The notes under the pieces: model-generated
What the model was told of the DNA's origin: nothing
The model's input: only the letters and a program-made list of their open reading frames with translations
Databases searched by the model: none
In this document: positions 36,701 through 47,588 of the stretch, piece by piece
Position numbering within the stretch: position 1 is the stretch's first letter
Layout of the letters: each line of letters opens with the position of its first letter
Program-made: the position numbers and the translations under genes
Assembly (NCBI RefSeq): GCF_012273895.1
Contig: NC_052121.1
Location: 8,705,624-8,769,623 of the forward strand
DNA from: Zerene cesonia
Taxonomy: Eukaryota > Arthropoda > Insecta > Lepidoptera > Pieridae
DNA length: 64,000 nt
Reading direction: 5' to 3'

Positions 36701-39700
36701 GAGAGTGAAGTAGAAAGTTTTACTATTTAAAATAGATTTTTAAGAAGTCCGTTACGTTTTGAAGTGCATAAAAGTGAATTTTTAAGCTTAGCTTATTAAT
36801 TTAAGCGTTATTTTAAAATGAATAACGAAAAAGCCGATTTATTCGAAGTAAATCAGGAACCCCGTGCGTGCCATAGTGAGCACNNNNNNNNNNNNNNNNN
36901 NNNNNNNNNNNNNNNNNNNNNNNNNNNNNNNNNNNNNNNNNNNNNNNNNNNNNNNNNNNNNNNNNNNNNNNNNNNNNNNNNNNNNNNNNNNNNNNNNNNN
37001 NNNNNNNNNNNNNNNNNNNNNNNNNNNNNNNNNNNNNNNNNNNNNNNNNNNNNNNNNNNNNNNNNNNNNNNNNNNNNNNNNNNNNNNNNNNNNNNNNNNN
37101 NNNNNNNNNNNNNNNNNNNNNNNNNNNNNNNNNNNNNNNNNNNNNNNNNNNNNNNNNNNNNNNNNNNNNNNNNNNNNNNNNNNNNNNNNNNNNNNNNNNN
37201 NNNNNNNNNNNNNNNNNNNNNNNNNNNNNNNNNNNNNNNNNNNNNNNNNNNNNNNNNNNNNNNNNNNNNNNNNNNNNNNNNNNNNNNNNNNNNNNNNNNN
37301 NNNNNNNNNNNNNNNNNNNNNNNNNNNNNNNNNNNNNNNNNNNNNNNNNNNNNNNNNNNNNNNNNNNNNNNNNNNNNNNNNNNNNNNNNNNNNNNNNNNN
37401 NNNNNNNNNNNNNNNNNNNNNNNNNNNNNNNNNNNNNNNNNNNNNNNNNNNNNNNNNNNNNNNNNNNNNNNNNNNNNNNNNNNNNNNNNNNNNNNNNNNN
37501 NNNNNNNNNNNNNNNNNNNNNNNNNNNNNNNNNNNNNNNNNNNNNNNNNNNNNNNNNNNNNNNNNNNNNNNNNNNNNNNNNNNNNNNNNNNNNNNNNNNN
37601 NNNNNNNNNNNNNNNNNNNNNNNNNNNNNNNNNNNNNNNNNNNNNNNNNNNNNNNNNNNNNNNNNNNNNNNNNNNNNNNNNNNNNNNNNNNNNNNNNNNN
37701 NNNNNNNNNNNNNNNNNNNNNNNNNNNNNNNNNNNNNNNNNNNNNNNNNNNNNNNNNNNNNNNNNNNNNNNNNNNNNNNNNNNNNNNNNNNNNNNNNNNN
37801 NNNNNNNNNNNNNNNNNNNNNNNNNNNNNNNNNNNNNNNNNNNNNNNNNNNNNNNNNNNNNNNNNNNNNNNNNNNNNNNNNNNGTACTCTCTCATAAAGG
37901 ACTTCGGACGTCTTAGGAAACATAATACAAATTTTAATAAAAGGTAAAATTTCTATATTAAACGGACATGTTGTGACATCTGATACGTGACTAATAGTTA
38001 CGATCTATTACATTATAATATTGTCGGATATTAATTGAGTCTTAATATTCCGATGAATGAATAATTGTCATTTAAGATACAGATGTCGTTTTTTATAACT
38101 TTTCGAAACTCATTTAACTATCAAATTCTATAAAATGTCGAATCAGCCTGTGCCTTGGTGTTAAATCGATGATTATTCAACGTTCGGCCCAACTACCCTC
38201 ACTTTGTTAATAGTCTTTGTGACTGGCTGTGATTTGCTACCAACCGACTAAATAAATTAGGCAGTTGTGTACCGCAGTACCTTCTTGTAACGATCAAATT
38301 GATATCAAACACATGATCTTTTGATTTCTACATAATAAATTAAAAGTTAAGAAAATCACACGACAATATTTAAACATCACGTGTTAGCGAGTTCGCGCGA
38401 CGTCAAGGAAATGTCCGATTATTTAACTAAATTATATTACATTTAGGTACGGATACCGAGGGGCGGACTCCCGAAAGAACTTGTGGGTGCTTCCCACTGG
38501 TGAGCTGCTGTACTATGTGGCCGCGGTAGCCGTCATGTACGACCGTGATGAGGACTCACAGCGGCACTACATTGGACACACTGAAGATATACTGTGGTAA
38601 GATTTGGACTGTTATCCTGTTCTTTTTACTCCTTATTCCTGTTCACCTTCCACTCGCTTTAATATATATCACTACATAGTATAGAACAAAGTCGCTCTCT
38701 CTGTACCTATGTCCCTATGTATGCAAAAATTTATGATTTTGATGGGGTTTTTTAATAGATAGTGAGGAAGGTTTATATGTATAATAACATGTATTAATCT
38801 ACTCCGAATTTAACGCGTGCGAAGCCGCAGGCAAAAGCTTGTAAATAATAAATAGGATCGCTTCTTCCAGTAGTAATGTAAGATGAAAATACTCTTCTCC
38901 TATCTAGTTTGTTTGTTTATCATTTATGTCAATGGTTAACCCACTGTTTTATATATTTTATATATTGTATGTGGTTAACGAGCGAAGTGTGAGCGTAGAA
39001 CCGATGGATCCTGGGTTCGATGCCCGGTGGGGATGCATAAAAAATGCCTTAGTCTGGCAGGACACAGAAGTCTGTATCCTACTTGTCCATTAAAGAAAAT
39101 TGATCAGTGATACATAATAAAACATAATTTATATCGGTATAAGATCAATGATATATAATAATATATAACATACGCCTCCTAATTACCGCAATCTCAAATT
39201 CTCTCCTTATAATATACTAACATTTTTTATACCTTTTCTTTATTCTTATTAGAACAGTCTGTAAGTAGCACTGATGACTCTTTTCTAGTCTTTCGATTGT
39301 ATTAACCACTTAGGGAGAATCTGGTGCCTGTCTACTCAAGCAAGTTCTCTTGAGCTTAGCCTAAAACGGGTGTCACTTGCCCATTTTAGGAACTAAGTTC
39401 CTTATCGCGCGTTCCGAAAGGGGATTTGACGGAAAAAATTAAGGCCAAAAGTTATAACGACACTTTTTGTTATAGTTGTAAGCCGTGCAGCGTTCGCGTG
39501 TTTCTTTGTCTCTCTCTCTCTCACAGAAAGCAAACCCATTAATTTCGTTTCGTCTCTATTTCGCATTGAACAGTGTGGTTGCAAGAACTTCTTTCGTGAT
39601 ACCATTTTTATTATTGTAACTTAGCCCATAAATTCTACATCTACGAATCTATCGAATATTATAAAACTAAAGAGTTTGTTTGTTTGATTGAACACGCTAG

Positions 39701-42700
39701 TCTCAGGAACTACTGGTCCGTTTTGAAAAATAGTTTCAGTTTTAGATAGCCCATTTATTGAGGAAGGCTTTAGGCTATATCTGTACCTTGGGCGATGACG
39801 GGGCGGACCGCTAGTAAATAAATAAAATAAAAAAAAATTCCACGCTCAGTATGGAACTGCACCCGTCGCGCGAGCTCGTCGCGAGCGGGCAGCGCGCGGG
39901 GCGCGGACGGCGCGCGCAGGCGCACGTGCGCATCTGGAGCACGGACACGCTGCAGACGCTGCACGTGTTCGGCATGGCCGAGTTCGAGGCTGGGGTCGCT
40001 GCTGTCGCGTTTTCACAGCTCGTAAGTCGTTCCGTGTTACTAATGAAATAGGACTGCTGGCATTTTTTAAGCCGTCTATTCAGAGGGACTATGAAGAATA
40101 TAAAATAACAAATTTCAACTTATTTATATTTTTTCTCAATTCATTTGTGAACAGTTAACATCGATATCTAGCGGTTCTAAATCTAATAAACCAATAATTA
40201 TAGTTAAAAAGAAGCTAAAAAACACGCTTTAATGATAAATAAGTTGTCTCACTTGCTTTTAAATAGAGTACTTAATCGTAAGGAAATTATTTGATCCTGG
40301 CGACCTTATCAGGATAATAAGGTAAATTCAAGAAATTACCAGGTGACCCGGCAAACGCTGTGCTGCCTTACTGTTATCATTTAAGGGTTTAAAAAATAAA
40401 TGTTGGCCGATTTTCAGACCTAGCCGATATTCACACAAAATTTCATGAGTTTTGGTCCAGCGGTTTCGGAGAAGTATGGTAATTAAAATTGTGACACGAG
40501 AATTTTATATATATAGAGGTTGTATTAGTAACTGATTAATGAAATGTGTACATTTTTTTAAATTAAATCTGTATTAAAAAAAAGTGCATCAAAATCTAGT
40601 CTGAAGGAGTCGAACAAAAAACATTAAACCATTCAGATGTTCTCCAATAATAAGTGATGTAACCCATCTTTTTAACTGTACATAATATATCATAAAAGAG
40701 ATTTACTTTTATGTCTTTCGTAATTATGTGGGAACTTTGATTTATTGTGTTTTACCCTTCAAATGTATACAATTGCTTTCCTTTCAGAACGGAGGCAGTT
40801 ACGTTATGGCGGTAGACAGTGGGAGGGAGAGCATTCTGTCTGTATGGCAGTGGCAGTGGGGGCACCTGCTTGGAAAGGTTGCTGTAAGTGTTCACAATAA
40901 AAGACATATTAAATCCAATGTACAAATAATCGTGCCCAAATTGCACATCAAACATTACAACAAAGTTCAATGCTTTATATACAAGTATATAATATATTCA
41001 TTTAATCGAACACACAAAGGAAGCGCTTCAATAAACACTCACAAAACATCCAGGAAAAATTTTTACACATAGCACGTCATAATTATAACTCAATAATCTG
41101 AGCTGCAGAGATGTATTATCTCAAATACAATGTTGGAAATTTTATCATTTCACTTGCAGATACATTCGCAACCAAATGATAAGCGACATATGCCCATTAA
41201 AATGATATCCAATATACCATTATGATAATATGAGCCTATTTTTTATGATATTATGAAATCACAACATTGCGTCCTGTTCAATAGAAAAGGTTACAATAAC
41301 CAAACAATAAACAAATTCAATAGGCGATAAATTCAATAATCTAATGGTGTATTTACACATTTGTGCGAATGGCGAAGCGAATAACGAACACTCATATGTT
41401 AACTGCACTCGCTTGTCACATTGGGACACGCGTTTTGTTCGTGAATACGTGCGTGATACCCACTAACTGGCGACGATACTCGTATACGAATGTAGCGAAC
41501 GTTTGGTCGAATGTTTCAACCGACGAGGCGTAAAGTGAACATGACTTTGTAAAAGCACCACAACACCCCGAAATTTCTATTAAAACTCTATGATTTATTC
41601 CCAAATGCATAATACACGTAGTGACGTGATCAAAAACCTTGTAAGTCTCAAGGTTCACTATAAACTTAGATTGAGTGTACGATTGTCGCCATGCTATGCA
41701 CTTTCGTTTGATCACGTGATGTGTCATGAACCTACAGACGAGATATTATATTACAGTTTTGTGTTCAGTTTAATAGGAAATGTCTAGGTAGAAATTACTT
41801 AAGATATAAATACTATTAAACTATTTAGACCAAATTATGAAAGCTACATACCGCCCGTCGCGGCTCCAGATCAAATATTCCTATTTTATCCTAAGGGAAC
41901 ATTAAATCGGGATAAAACTATCCTATCAACCTAGCCAGCTCATACCCTGTCTTTATACCAAATTTCATCAAAATCCGTTCAGTAGTTTCAGAGTGGCGGA
42001 CAAATATGTAATAAAATAAACTTTCACATTTGTATAATATTTGATACTTCAACATCTGTACCTCAATATCAATAGACATTTATAATAATAATATAAAGTT
42101 GCATAGGTTGTTTGTTTGTGTATTGTCCATTCAAAAATTATTTTACCGTTGGATATGCACGCGAGACGAGAACCGCTAGTAAAATTAATAAGGGAATTGG
42201 AACATTATTGCATGGAATATATATGTATTAATGTACTTTTGGAATTGCCATTGTATACATGTTACACAATCCTTAGCATGCTAATCCAGTATTGATAAAA
42301 CTTATTATGATACGATAAGTATAAACAACAAATGCGACAGTACTGCACAAGTATCTTAACATATTTCAAACAATAAAAATGGCAATTTGATAATGAAACA
42401 AAGAGAAAGATTTGTCACGCGACGACTCGACGACTGACCTCTTTCTGTATTGAATTTATTGGAAACATTCGAAAAAAAAGTTGAAATAGTAATGGAATAA
42501 AAAAAGTTTAGTGAAATGAATATCTATAAGCATGAATACGTGAAAATATATTAAAATTGAGTATATAAACTTTAATTTTTATCAGCTATTATGGCATAAA
42601 ATTAAAGTAAAGTGAATTTGCAGACACTTCAAGAAGAGCTGACGGGAGCTGCGTTCCATCCTCTTGATGATAACTTACTGATCACCCACGGTAAAGGACA

Positions 42701-45700
42701 CCTCGCCTTCTGGAATCGGCGCAAGGATGGATTCTTTGAACGGACTGATATTATAAAACCTGTGAGCATATATATACATAAACGTTAACACATAAATAAA
42801 TATGTAGTAATGACTGCCAATTTTATTAGAACAGATTGTTTCCCAATTATATAAATCTAAATACAACATAAGCCTTTCATGGCGCAGGAACCTAGGGGTT
42901 TTCTGTGACTAACCTACCAGTACCTATTCCAATGTGGGAAAATTATAGAGCCTACTAGCCACGGTATGTTTACGCGTGTCGGTCCTAATCTTGACTATAA
43001 AACAAACGCAAACTTTCGCAAATTTTCTTCATGGACATAATCTGACAGTAATGTCCATATTTTTATTAGAACCTCCAGTATCAATAGCACTATTATCTAT
43101 ATTGTATCTAAATTAAGCACATAGATAGGTATATAATTAGTGTAAGTTGCATTTTCCTTATCAATTATTCTTTTTGAGTGTTTATTTACAAACGTTTAAT
43201 TGAACACCGTTAGCCGTCTCGGACGCACGTGACCGCACTTCAATTCGAACAAGATGGCGACGTGGTCACAGCTGACAGCGACGGCTTCATAACTATTTAC
43301 AGCGTAGACAGCGACGGAGCTTACTTCGTTCGCATGGAATTTGAGGTGAATAAATTTACTTATCAATGATAGAACATATTAATTATAAAATAAAAGACAC
43401 AAAGTAATATTAAAAGGTAATATTATACTTAAAGAAATTAGAGATTTTTTAGCGGATTGTAAACGCGATTTATTCATTATATTATTAACTCGACATTTCG
43501 AACACTTTACAGCGAGCGTGGTCACGGGGAGACTGACCCGGTCAATGAATAAATCCCGTTTAAAATCCGTTAAAAAGTCTTTAATTGTGCGAATGTATAA
43601 TACTCGCGTAAAATACTACGTAATTACTTGTTAATCTTGCCTTTACTAACGTCATTTTGATTAAATAACTATTGATTGTTTATATTTTAGGCTCACATAA
43701 AAGGAATCAGTTCATTGGTAATGCTATCTGAAGGTACTTTGATATCCGGTGGAGAAAGAGACCGAAAGATCGCAGCGTGGGATTCATTGCAAAACTATAA
43801 GAGAATAACAGAGACAAAGGTATGTAGCTTATTATAGCATTGCTTCACAACACAAATAAATAATTTGTGACAAAATAACTTTTCTATAAGAAGTTTTCTT
43901 TGAGGAAATTATTACATAAATTTATGATTTTATGTTGTACATGTTTATTGGCTGTTTTTATAAGTACTAATGCTGTTTTTAAAGTATTCTAATGTCGGTT
44001 TTCTAGCTACCTGACTCAGCGGGAGGTGTTCGTACCATCTACCCCCAGCGGCCGGGCAGAAATGACGGTAACCTCTACGTAGGGACCACGAGGAACAATA
44101 TCATGGAGGGATCTTTGCAAAGACGGTTTAACCAAGTAAGCTACGCGTGCGTTAAATTTTAATCACAATAAATTGAATTTTCAATTAATTGCAATGAACG
44201 AAATAATAATGATTTATTTTTTTTTTAATCGAGCATTATGAAAATTATGTTAATTTGACTGCAGGAATTGCGTTTTACTTTTGATTGACATTATCATTTA
44301 CTAGCTGCGCCCCGCGGTTTTACCAGCGTAAGTCCGTATCCCGTAGAAATATCGGGATTAAAAGCCTTGCCTATATGTTATTCCAGTTGTCCAGATGTCT
44401 ACGTACCAAATTTCATTGCAATCGGTACAGTAGTTTTGCATGAAAGAGTAACAAACACACAAACATCCTTACAAACTTTCGTATTTATAATATTAGTAGG
44501 ATACATTGCACTCCAAACAGTACAAGACGTACATATCACCGCAAATAATGTGAAATGTTTTAGGTGGTATTCGGTCATTACAAATCACTAATGGGCGTAG
44601 CGGTTCATCCGGATGATGAAATGTTTGCGACTGCCGGCCACGACAAGAACATCGCGCTGTGGAAGGGACATAAGCTTATTTTTGCTACACAGGTAATTAA
44701 TGGAATATTACGCTAATATGATGTGTATTTCTGTTTGTTTGTTTGTGAGCGCTTATGTCAGGACAATAAGGATCGCAATAAAATATTTTTTCAACGTTGT
44801 ATATGTACCTGTAGCATACTGCTACTGGGGGAGCCGCAGGCCCATATCTTTTTCCTTTATTCCTCTCGTCAATCCTCTCCTAATCCCTTTCCAATTTGAA
44901 GTCGGCAATCCATTTGAAGAGGCGTAAGGTCTGCAATACACCTTACACTCTCCAAATGTTCATGGGCGGCAGAAGCGCTTACGATCAGGCGAACCACCAG
45001 CTCCATTGCTGATTATGACATTAAAAGAACCTGATGCCTCAGTATTTTATACTGTATTCGTAATACGTAGCTCAAAATCAAGCTCAAACATTTATTTATT
45101 CAATTAGATTTCCTATAGAAGCACTTTTGAATCGTCATATAATAGGCGCAAAGCCGGGCCGCTAACAGGCGATACTCGTATGTGCAGGTGGGCTACGAAT
45201 GCGTGTCGCTGAGCTGGCACCCGGGCGGCGGCGCGCTGGCGGCGGGCAGCGCGGAGGGGCACCTGGTCGTGCACAACGCGGACGCGGGCGCGCCCGTGTG
45301 CACCGTGCGCGTGTGCGGCTCGCCGCTTAGCTGCTTGCAGTATAACACCGGTGGGTATAACGCCTGCGCAGACATAGCGTCGGGAACGACGTATTTGAAG
45401 GTAATGATTTTTTTTTTTAATTGTTTAAAATAATTATTTTATTCATTCTAGCCGGCGATGTACTAGCGATAGGTTCACAAAACGGCAGTATCTACCTGTT
45501 TCGCGTGTCCCGAGACGGTTTTTCATACAAAAAATGGAATAAAATACGCGGCGCTCAGCCGCTCGTGCAACTCGATTGGAGTCTAGATGGCAACTACTTG
45601 CAAACGGTTACTGCCGACTATGACCTAGCATTTTGTAAGTACCCACATTTGCGAATAATAAAAAAAATAATTGAACTTGTGTCGATTTTGGCTAATTGGA

Positions 45701-47256
45701 CAAACATTGATGAAAAACTATTTTCAAGAAGATATTATATGATTTTTATTTATGATCTCTTGACTTAATTAGTTTGAAACGGACTTATTTTTTATTATAA
45801 TTGTTATAGTTAATAGAAAAGAAAAGTCATATTTATGTTACTTGTGTTACATTGAATATTAAATACAATATGACATAGCGAGTACCTACTACCATAGTAT
45901 TATGTTATCTGTGCTACCACTAATGTATTAACAATTTCTTAAAATATTTTAGGGGATATAAAAGCTTTGTCACCAGAAAAAAGTCCCATGGCAATGAAAG
46001 ATGTCAAGTGGTCTACTTATAATTCGACCATTGGCTTCCTTGTATCAGGTAACTTACTCTTCGAATAATTTAAATTCAAAGATATCTCCCTATAAGTTAA
46101 CTAACTTCTTAAAAAAGATTTTGGTTTGAGAAAAAAATCACCGTTTATCGTATTGTTTTTATTGTATGCTGATATTTGTCTTTTCCTGACAAGACTACTA
46201 GTTTTTTCTTGTTTTTTTTCGATTCGGTGAAATAATATTCATCTATTTTCCTCAAAACTTTATTTATTAATTTATTAAAACACTTTATTGTGCTGCCAAC
46301 AAAATACAAAAACAAAAACCAACCTTATGCTTAGACAAATAGAAAGATACAGTGCAGAAGGCAGCCTTATCGCTTATACTTTAACTCTAGTTGGGTCACA
46401 AAAAAACACAATAAAACAAAAATTGAGAGGACTGATGGCTGCGATAGGCAGAAGCCTCTAATGTACATGGCCAATTACTTTCCCAGTCGAAAATTTAGGC
46501 AATTACATAGAAATAAAATTATGGAGTACATCAATCGATACATCGATCTTCTCTTCATCGATAAATTCTCTTACAGGAATGTGGAACAACCGATTCTATC
46601 CAATGACTTCGTTAATAACTACCTCAAGTCGTTCCGCAGCACATGATCTTCTCATAAGCGGAGACTCCGATGGATATCTTCGATTATTCAGGTGCATATT
46701 TTGTTACATAATGTTATTTATTTGTAAGTATATTGCGTCTTAACTGCTAAACCGATTTGCATCATTTCATATTATAAAGAAATAATGTATCGTGAAATCA
46801 AAGCTTGAGAGGTAAAGCAAGAATGGTTTCGATGATCATACAGTTCTATTCAGAGTCAAAATAAAAATTACTAGTGGTCCGCCCCGGCTTCGCCCGTGGT
46901 ACATATGAAGCCTATAGCCTTCCTCAATAAATGGGCTATCTAGAAGAATTTTTCAAATCGGACCAGTATTTCATGAGATAAGTTCGTTCAAACAAATAAA
47001 CTCTTCAGCTATATAACATTAGTATAGATATGTTAGTGCGAGTGTGTTTCCAAAGAACAGTAAACAAAGGGAGGAAGAATCTATTTATTAATTTCACACC
47101 AGATACCCGTGCGCCAGTCCGAAGGCGGAGTACAACGAGGTAAAAGTATATTCCGGGGCGGTGTTCGCCGCGCGGTTCCTCTTCAACGACCGCTGCGTGG
47201 TCTCCTCCGGGGGCTCGGACGCCGCGCTCATGCTGTGGGAGCTGGCGGACGACTAG
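21734..47256 (+). CDS. DCX-EMAP: DCX-EMAP: doublecortin/EMAP WD40 microtubule-associated protein (19 exons)
   Basis: Microtubule-binding protein combining doublecortin domains with an EML-type double WD40 propeller. The Drosophila protein is needed in mechanosensory cilia. Exons: 21734-22231, 33293-33475, 34423-34539, 34830-34957, 35148-35272, 35884-36022, 38447-38596, 39850-40021, 40788-40883, 42624-42761, 43214-43345, 43691-43819, 44007-44135, 44564-44692, 45188-45350, 45452-45634, 45953-46048, 46577-46691, 47103-47256. They total 2976 bp, 991 residues, with every phase consistent. DCX1 is at about residues 87-166 (ARRVTFYRNGDPFHPG), DCX2 at about 212-300 (GRVIRIINN, KRMYTINGQEV), and the HELP motif at about 397-450 (GYRGADSRKNLWVLPTGELL, QRHYIGHTEDI). 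WD40 repeats follow to the end (SGGERDRKIAAWDS, TAGHDKNIALW, ISGDSDGYLRLFR), finishing SSGGSDAALMLWELADD and stop TAG at 47254. The N-terminus before DCX1 is Pro/Arg-rich and disordered. Exons 39850-40021, 45188-45350 and 47103-47256 are strikingly GC-rich against AT-rich introns. Confidence 0.92.
22625..22799 (+). repeat. Decayed interspersed repeat (family C-like)
   Basis: Contains GTTTCATCCGTGGTACTCG, CATAGCCTATGTCACTC and GTGAAAGAATTTTTGAAATC, then a CGGTTCAGCCGTTTACGCGT-type target block and ends in ATATGTATAGAT. Non-coding. Confidence 0.65.
23320..23556 (+). repeat. Tandem duplication of a ~115-bp unit
   Basis: Unit 23320-23434 is repeated at 23435-23556 with few changes (a short insertion after TTATTGAAT, and ACTACC/ACAGCC). 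Each unit carries the near-palindrome TAATGAAGACTTCATTA. High identity indicates a recent local duplication. Open frames crossing it are not credible genes. Confidence 0.9.
24284..24578. mobile_element. MITE-like element with imperfect terminal inverted repeats
   Basis: The left end (poly-T, then ATAGTGAGGAAATCTTGC) mirrors the right end (AAGAAGATTTCCTCCTCATA, then poly-A). About 295 bp. The interior is GC-rich with a hairpin (CCCACGGCCCCCGGGGATGG, then AGCCGTGGG) and a repeated GATCCCGGGATCCC block. No ORF. Confidence 0.55.
25170..25203 (+). repeat. Short minisatellite, unit CGTAGCGYC
   Basis: About four 9-base units in a row (CCGTAGCGCCGTAGCGTCGT, then AGCGTC), with a first degenerate unit ending GTAGCAC. 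Non-coding. Confidence 0.7.
28155..28323 (+). repeat. Interspersed repeat, family C copy
   Basis: Starts ACCAGCGGTCCGCCCAGGCT, contains CCTATAGCCTTCCTCAACAA and TGGGCTATCTA, and ends TATATTAGTATAGAT. It matches 46870-47029, and 39647-39815 in reverse. Confidence 0.85.
30790..30852 (+). CDS. DCX-EMAP: Candidate alternative first coding exon of DCX-EMAP (21 codons)
   Basis: ATG at 30790 (CGATGG) encodes MVDSDDDAFTVISLPVYTPP plus Pro and ends at a consensus donor (GTAAGT) in phase 0, matching the common acceptor at 33293. Codon choice is GC-rich and ordered, unlike the surrounding AT-rich DNA. Using this start gives a protein of about 846 residues with an acidic N-terminus and no DCX1 domain. 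The frame cannot be entered from the upstream acceptor-like TTAG, so it is a first exon rather than an internal one. Confidence 0.65.
31565..31666 (+). other. Possible non-coding first exon and promoter of DCX-EMAP
   Basis: An initiator-like TCAGTC lies at 31565 and a consensus donor (CACG|GTGAGT) follows at 31667, in a locally GC-rich stretch (31300-31670) with no credible ORF. Spliced to 33293, translation would begin at an internal ATG (MWYGGTSTASG) and skip DCX1. Inference from motif arrangement only. Confidence 0.3.
32493..32786 (+). repeat. Interspersed repeat in a DCX-EMAP intron
   Basis: Starts ACTAGCTTTTGCCCCCGGCT and ends GCAAAGCCGCGGGCGGACAG, then CTAGTTA. The interior has TATAAATGCAAAAGTAACAT and CCAACCACTAAACCAATTTG. 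A lepidopteran-type short element related to 61268-61503. Confidence 0.7.
33560..33732 (+). repeat. Interspersed repeat, family B copy 2
   Basis: Matches 3680-3866 over its length (AATATATATAAATTACGTGTC; CAACCGATTTTAATCAAATC; GGCGGAGCCGGGGCGTAATA). It lies just after the exon 33293-33475. Confidence 0.75.
36455..37912. mobile_element. DNA-transposon-like element with 29-bp perfect inverted repeats, interior lost in a gap
   Basis: Bases 36455-36483 are the exact reverse complement of 37884-37912 (29 bp, starting GACGTCCGAAGTCC). Similarity continues outward more weakly (TATTATGT...TTCC). The left arm holds a GC-rich hairpin (CCACGTGG, GTGGTGGGGG) and an ATG at 36818 opening MNNEKADLFEVNQEPRACHS, which runs in frame into the N run: possibly the start of a transposase, not identifiable from 22 residues. 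It sits in the DCX-EMAP intron 36023-38446. A scaffolding artefact that placed an inverted contig end here is the alternative. Confidence 0.5.
36884..37883. other. Assembly gap (1000 N)
   Basis: Fixed-size gap inside a DCX-EMAP intron and inside the element at 36455-37912. No DCX-EMAP coding sequence is missing: Val joins Tyr across the intron (GT|G TAC). Confidence 0.99.
38964..39120 (+). repeat. tRNA-derived SINE
   Basis: The head resembles a tRNA promoter, with the B-box GGTTCGATGCC near 39013. The body is AGTCTGGCAGGACACAGAAG then ACTTGTCCATTAAAGAAAAT and TGATCAGTGATACATA. A known style of lepidopteran SINE; the acceptor stem does not close, so it is not a tRNA gene. It lies in the intron after the HELP exon. 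Confidence 0.7.
39647..39815 (-). repeat. Interspersed repeat, family C copy, reverse
   Basis: Reverse complement of the family C consensus; ends GGGGCGGACCGCTAGTA. It stops about 30 bases before the GC-rich exon 39850-40021, so the insertion lies very close to that exon's acceptor region. Confidence 0.85.
40342..40516 (+). repeat. Interspersed repeat, family D copy 2
   Basis: Runs from GTGACCCGGCAAACGCTGTG to GTGACACGAGAATTTTATAT. Same family as 52561-52741, and as 5321-5485 in reverse. Confidence 0.85.
41850..42045 (+). repeat. Interspersed repeat in DCX-EMAP intron
   Basis: Blocks ACCGCCCGTCGCGGCTCCAG, TATACCAAATTTCATCAAAA, TCCGTTCAGTAGTTTCAGAG and ATAAACTTTCACATTTGTAT define an element related to but distinct from family A. 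Confidence 0.65.
44300..44502 (+). repeat. Interspersed repeat, family A copy 2
   Basis: Matches 14638-14830 from ACTAGCTGCGCCCCGCGGTTT to TATAATATTAGTAGGAT. It ends only about 60 bases before the WD40 exon at 44564. Confidence 0.88.
44827..45027 (+). repeat. SINE/LINE-end repeat, family E copy 1 (truncated)
   Basis: Shares GGGAGCCGCAGGCCCATATC, GTCGGCAATCCATTTG, AGGCGTAAGGTCTGCAA and CACCAGCTCCATTGC with 51635-51969. It lacks the 5' part and the A-tail. Confidence 0.8.
46270..46420 (-). repeat. Probable reverse-oriented retroelement 3' end
   Basis: TTTATTAAAACACTTTATTG, then AGATACAGTGCAGAAGGCAG and CCTTATCGCTTA resemble minus-strand ends of lepidopteran retroelements. It lies in the intron 46049-46576. 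Weakly supported. Confidence 0.4.
46870..47029 (+). repeat. Interspersed repeat, family C copy
   Basis: Runs from ACTAGTGGTCCGCCCCGGCT to ACATTAGTATAGAT and is close to 28155-28323. It is inserted in the last DCX-EMAP intron, ending about 70 bases before the terminal exon. Confidence 0.88.
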
Positions 47257-47570
47257 CGGCGGCGCGCGCGGGCCCCGCCGGCCGCGCCCGCCGTGCTCCT
47301 CGCCCCCCCCACGCCGAGCCCCTCGCCGCCCGCTCCCTTCCACGTGCTCGATATGGATGAACTAGATTGAAGACCATTGCGGCACAATACGTCGTGTATC
47401 AGGTTCGATACGATACGATGCGGATTTGGTTGTTTTCCGCAATCTCGTCTCGATTTTCACTCTCCGTTGCGTACTCGATTGTTATGTGAATTCTCGATAC
47501 GTAATCGATGAAATGTTGATGAAGCGATTACGTGCGAAGCAGGTCAGATATAGCGTTGTCGCGTTCGATG

Positions 47571-47588
47571 TTCTAGAATATTCTAGAA
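47571..47588. promoter_or_regulatory. Perfect heat-shock element
   Basis: TTCTAGAATATTCTAGAA contains four alternating TTC/GAA units in exact five-base register, as bound by HSF trimers. A degenerate copy (TTCTAGAAAATACTAGAA) lies at 47711-47728 within a diverged duplicate of the flanking sequence. Both sit 3' of DCX-EMAP. Confidence 0.45.

Noticed and set aside
38964..39040. tRNA gene near 39000
   Set aside because: A B-box is present, but no closing acceptor stem or clear anticodon arm, and the downstream body is that of a SINE.
45351..45400. Extended DCX-EMAP exon using the donor at 45401
   Set aside because: It leaves phase 0, but the next exon needs phase 1; in phase 0 it runs into TAG after four codons (CCG GCG ATG TAC TAG).
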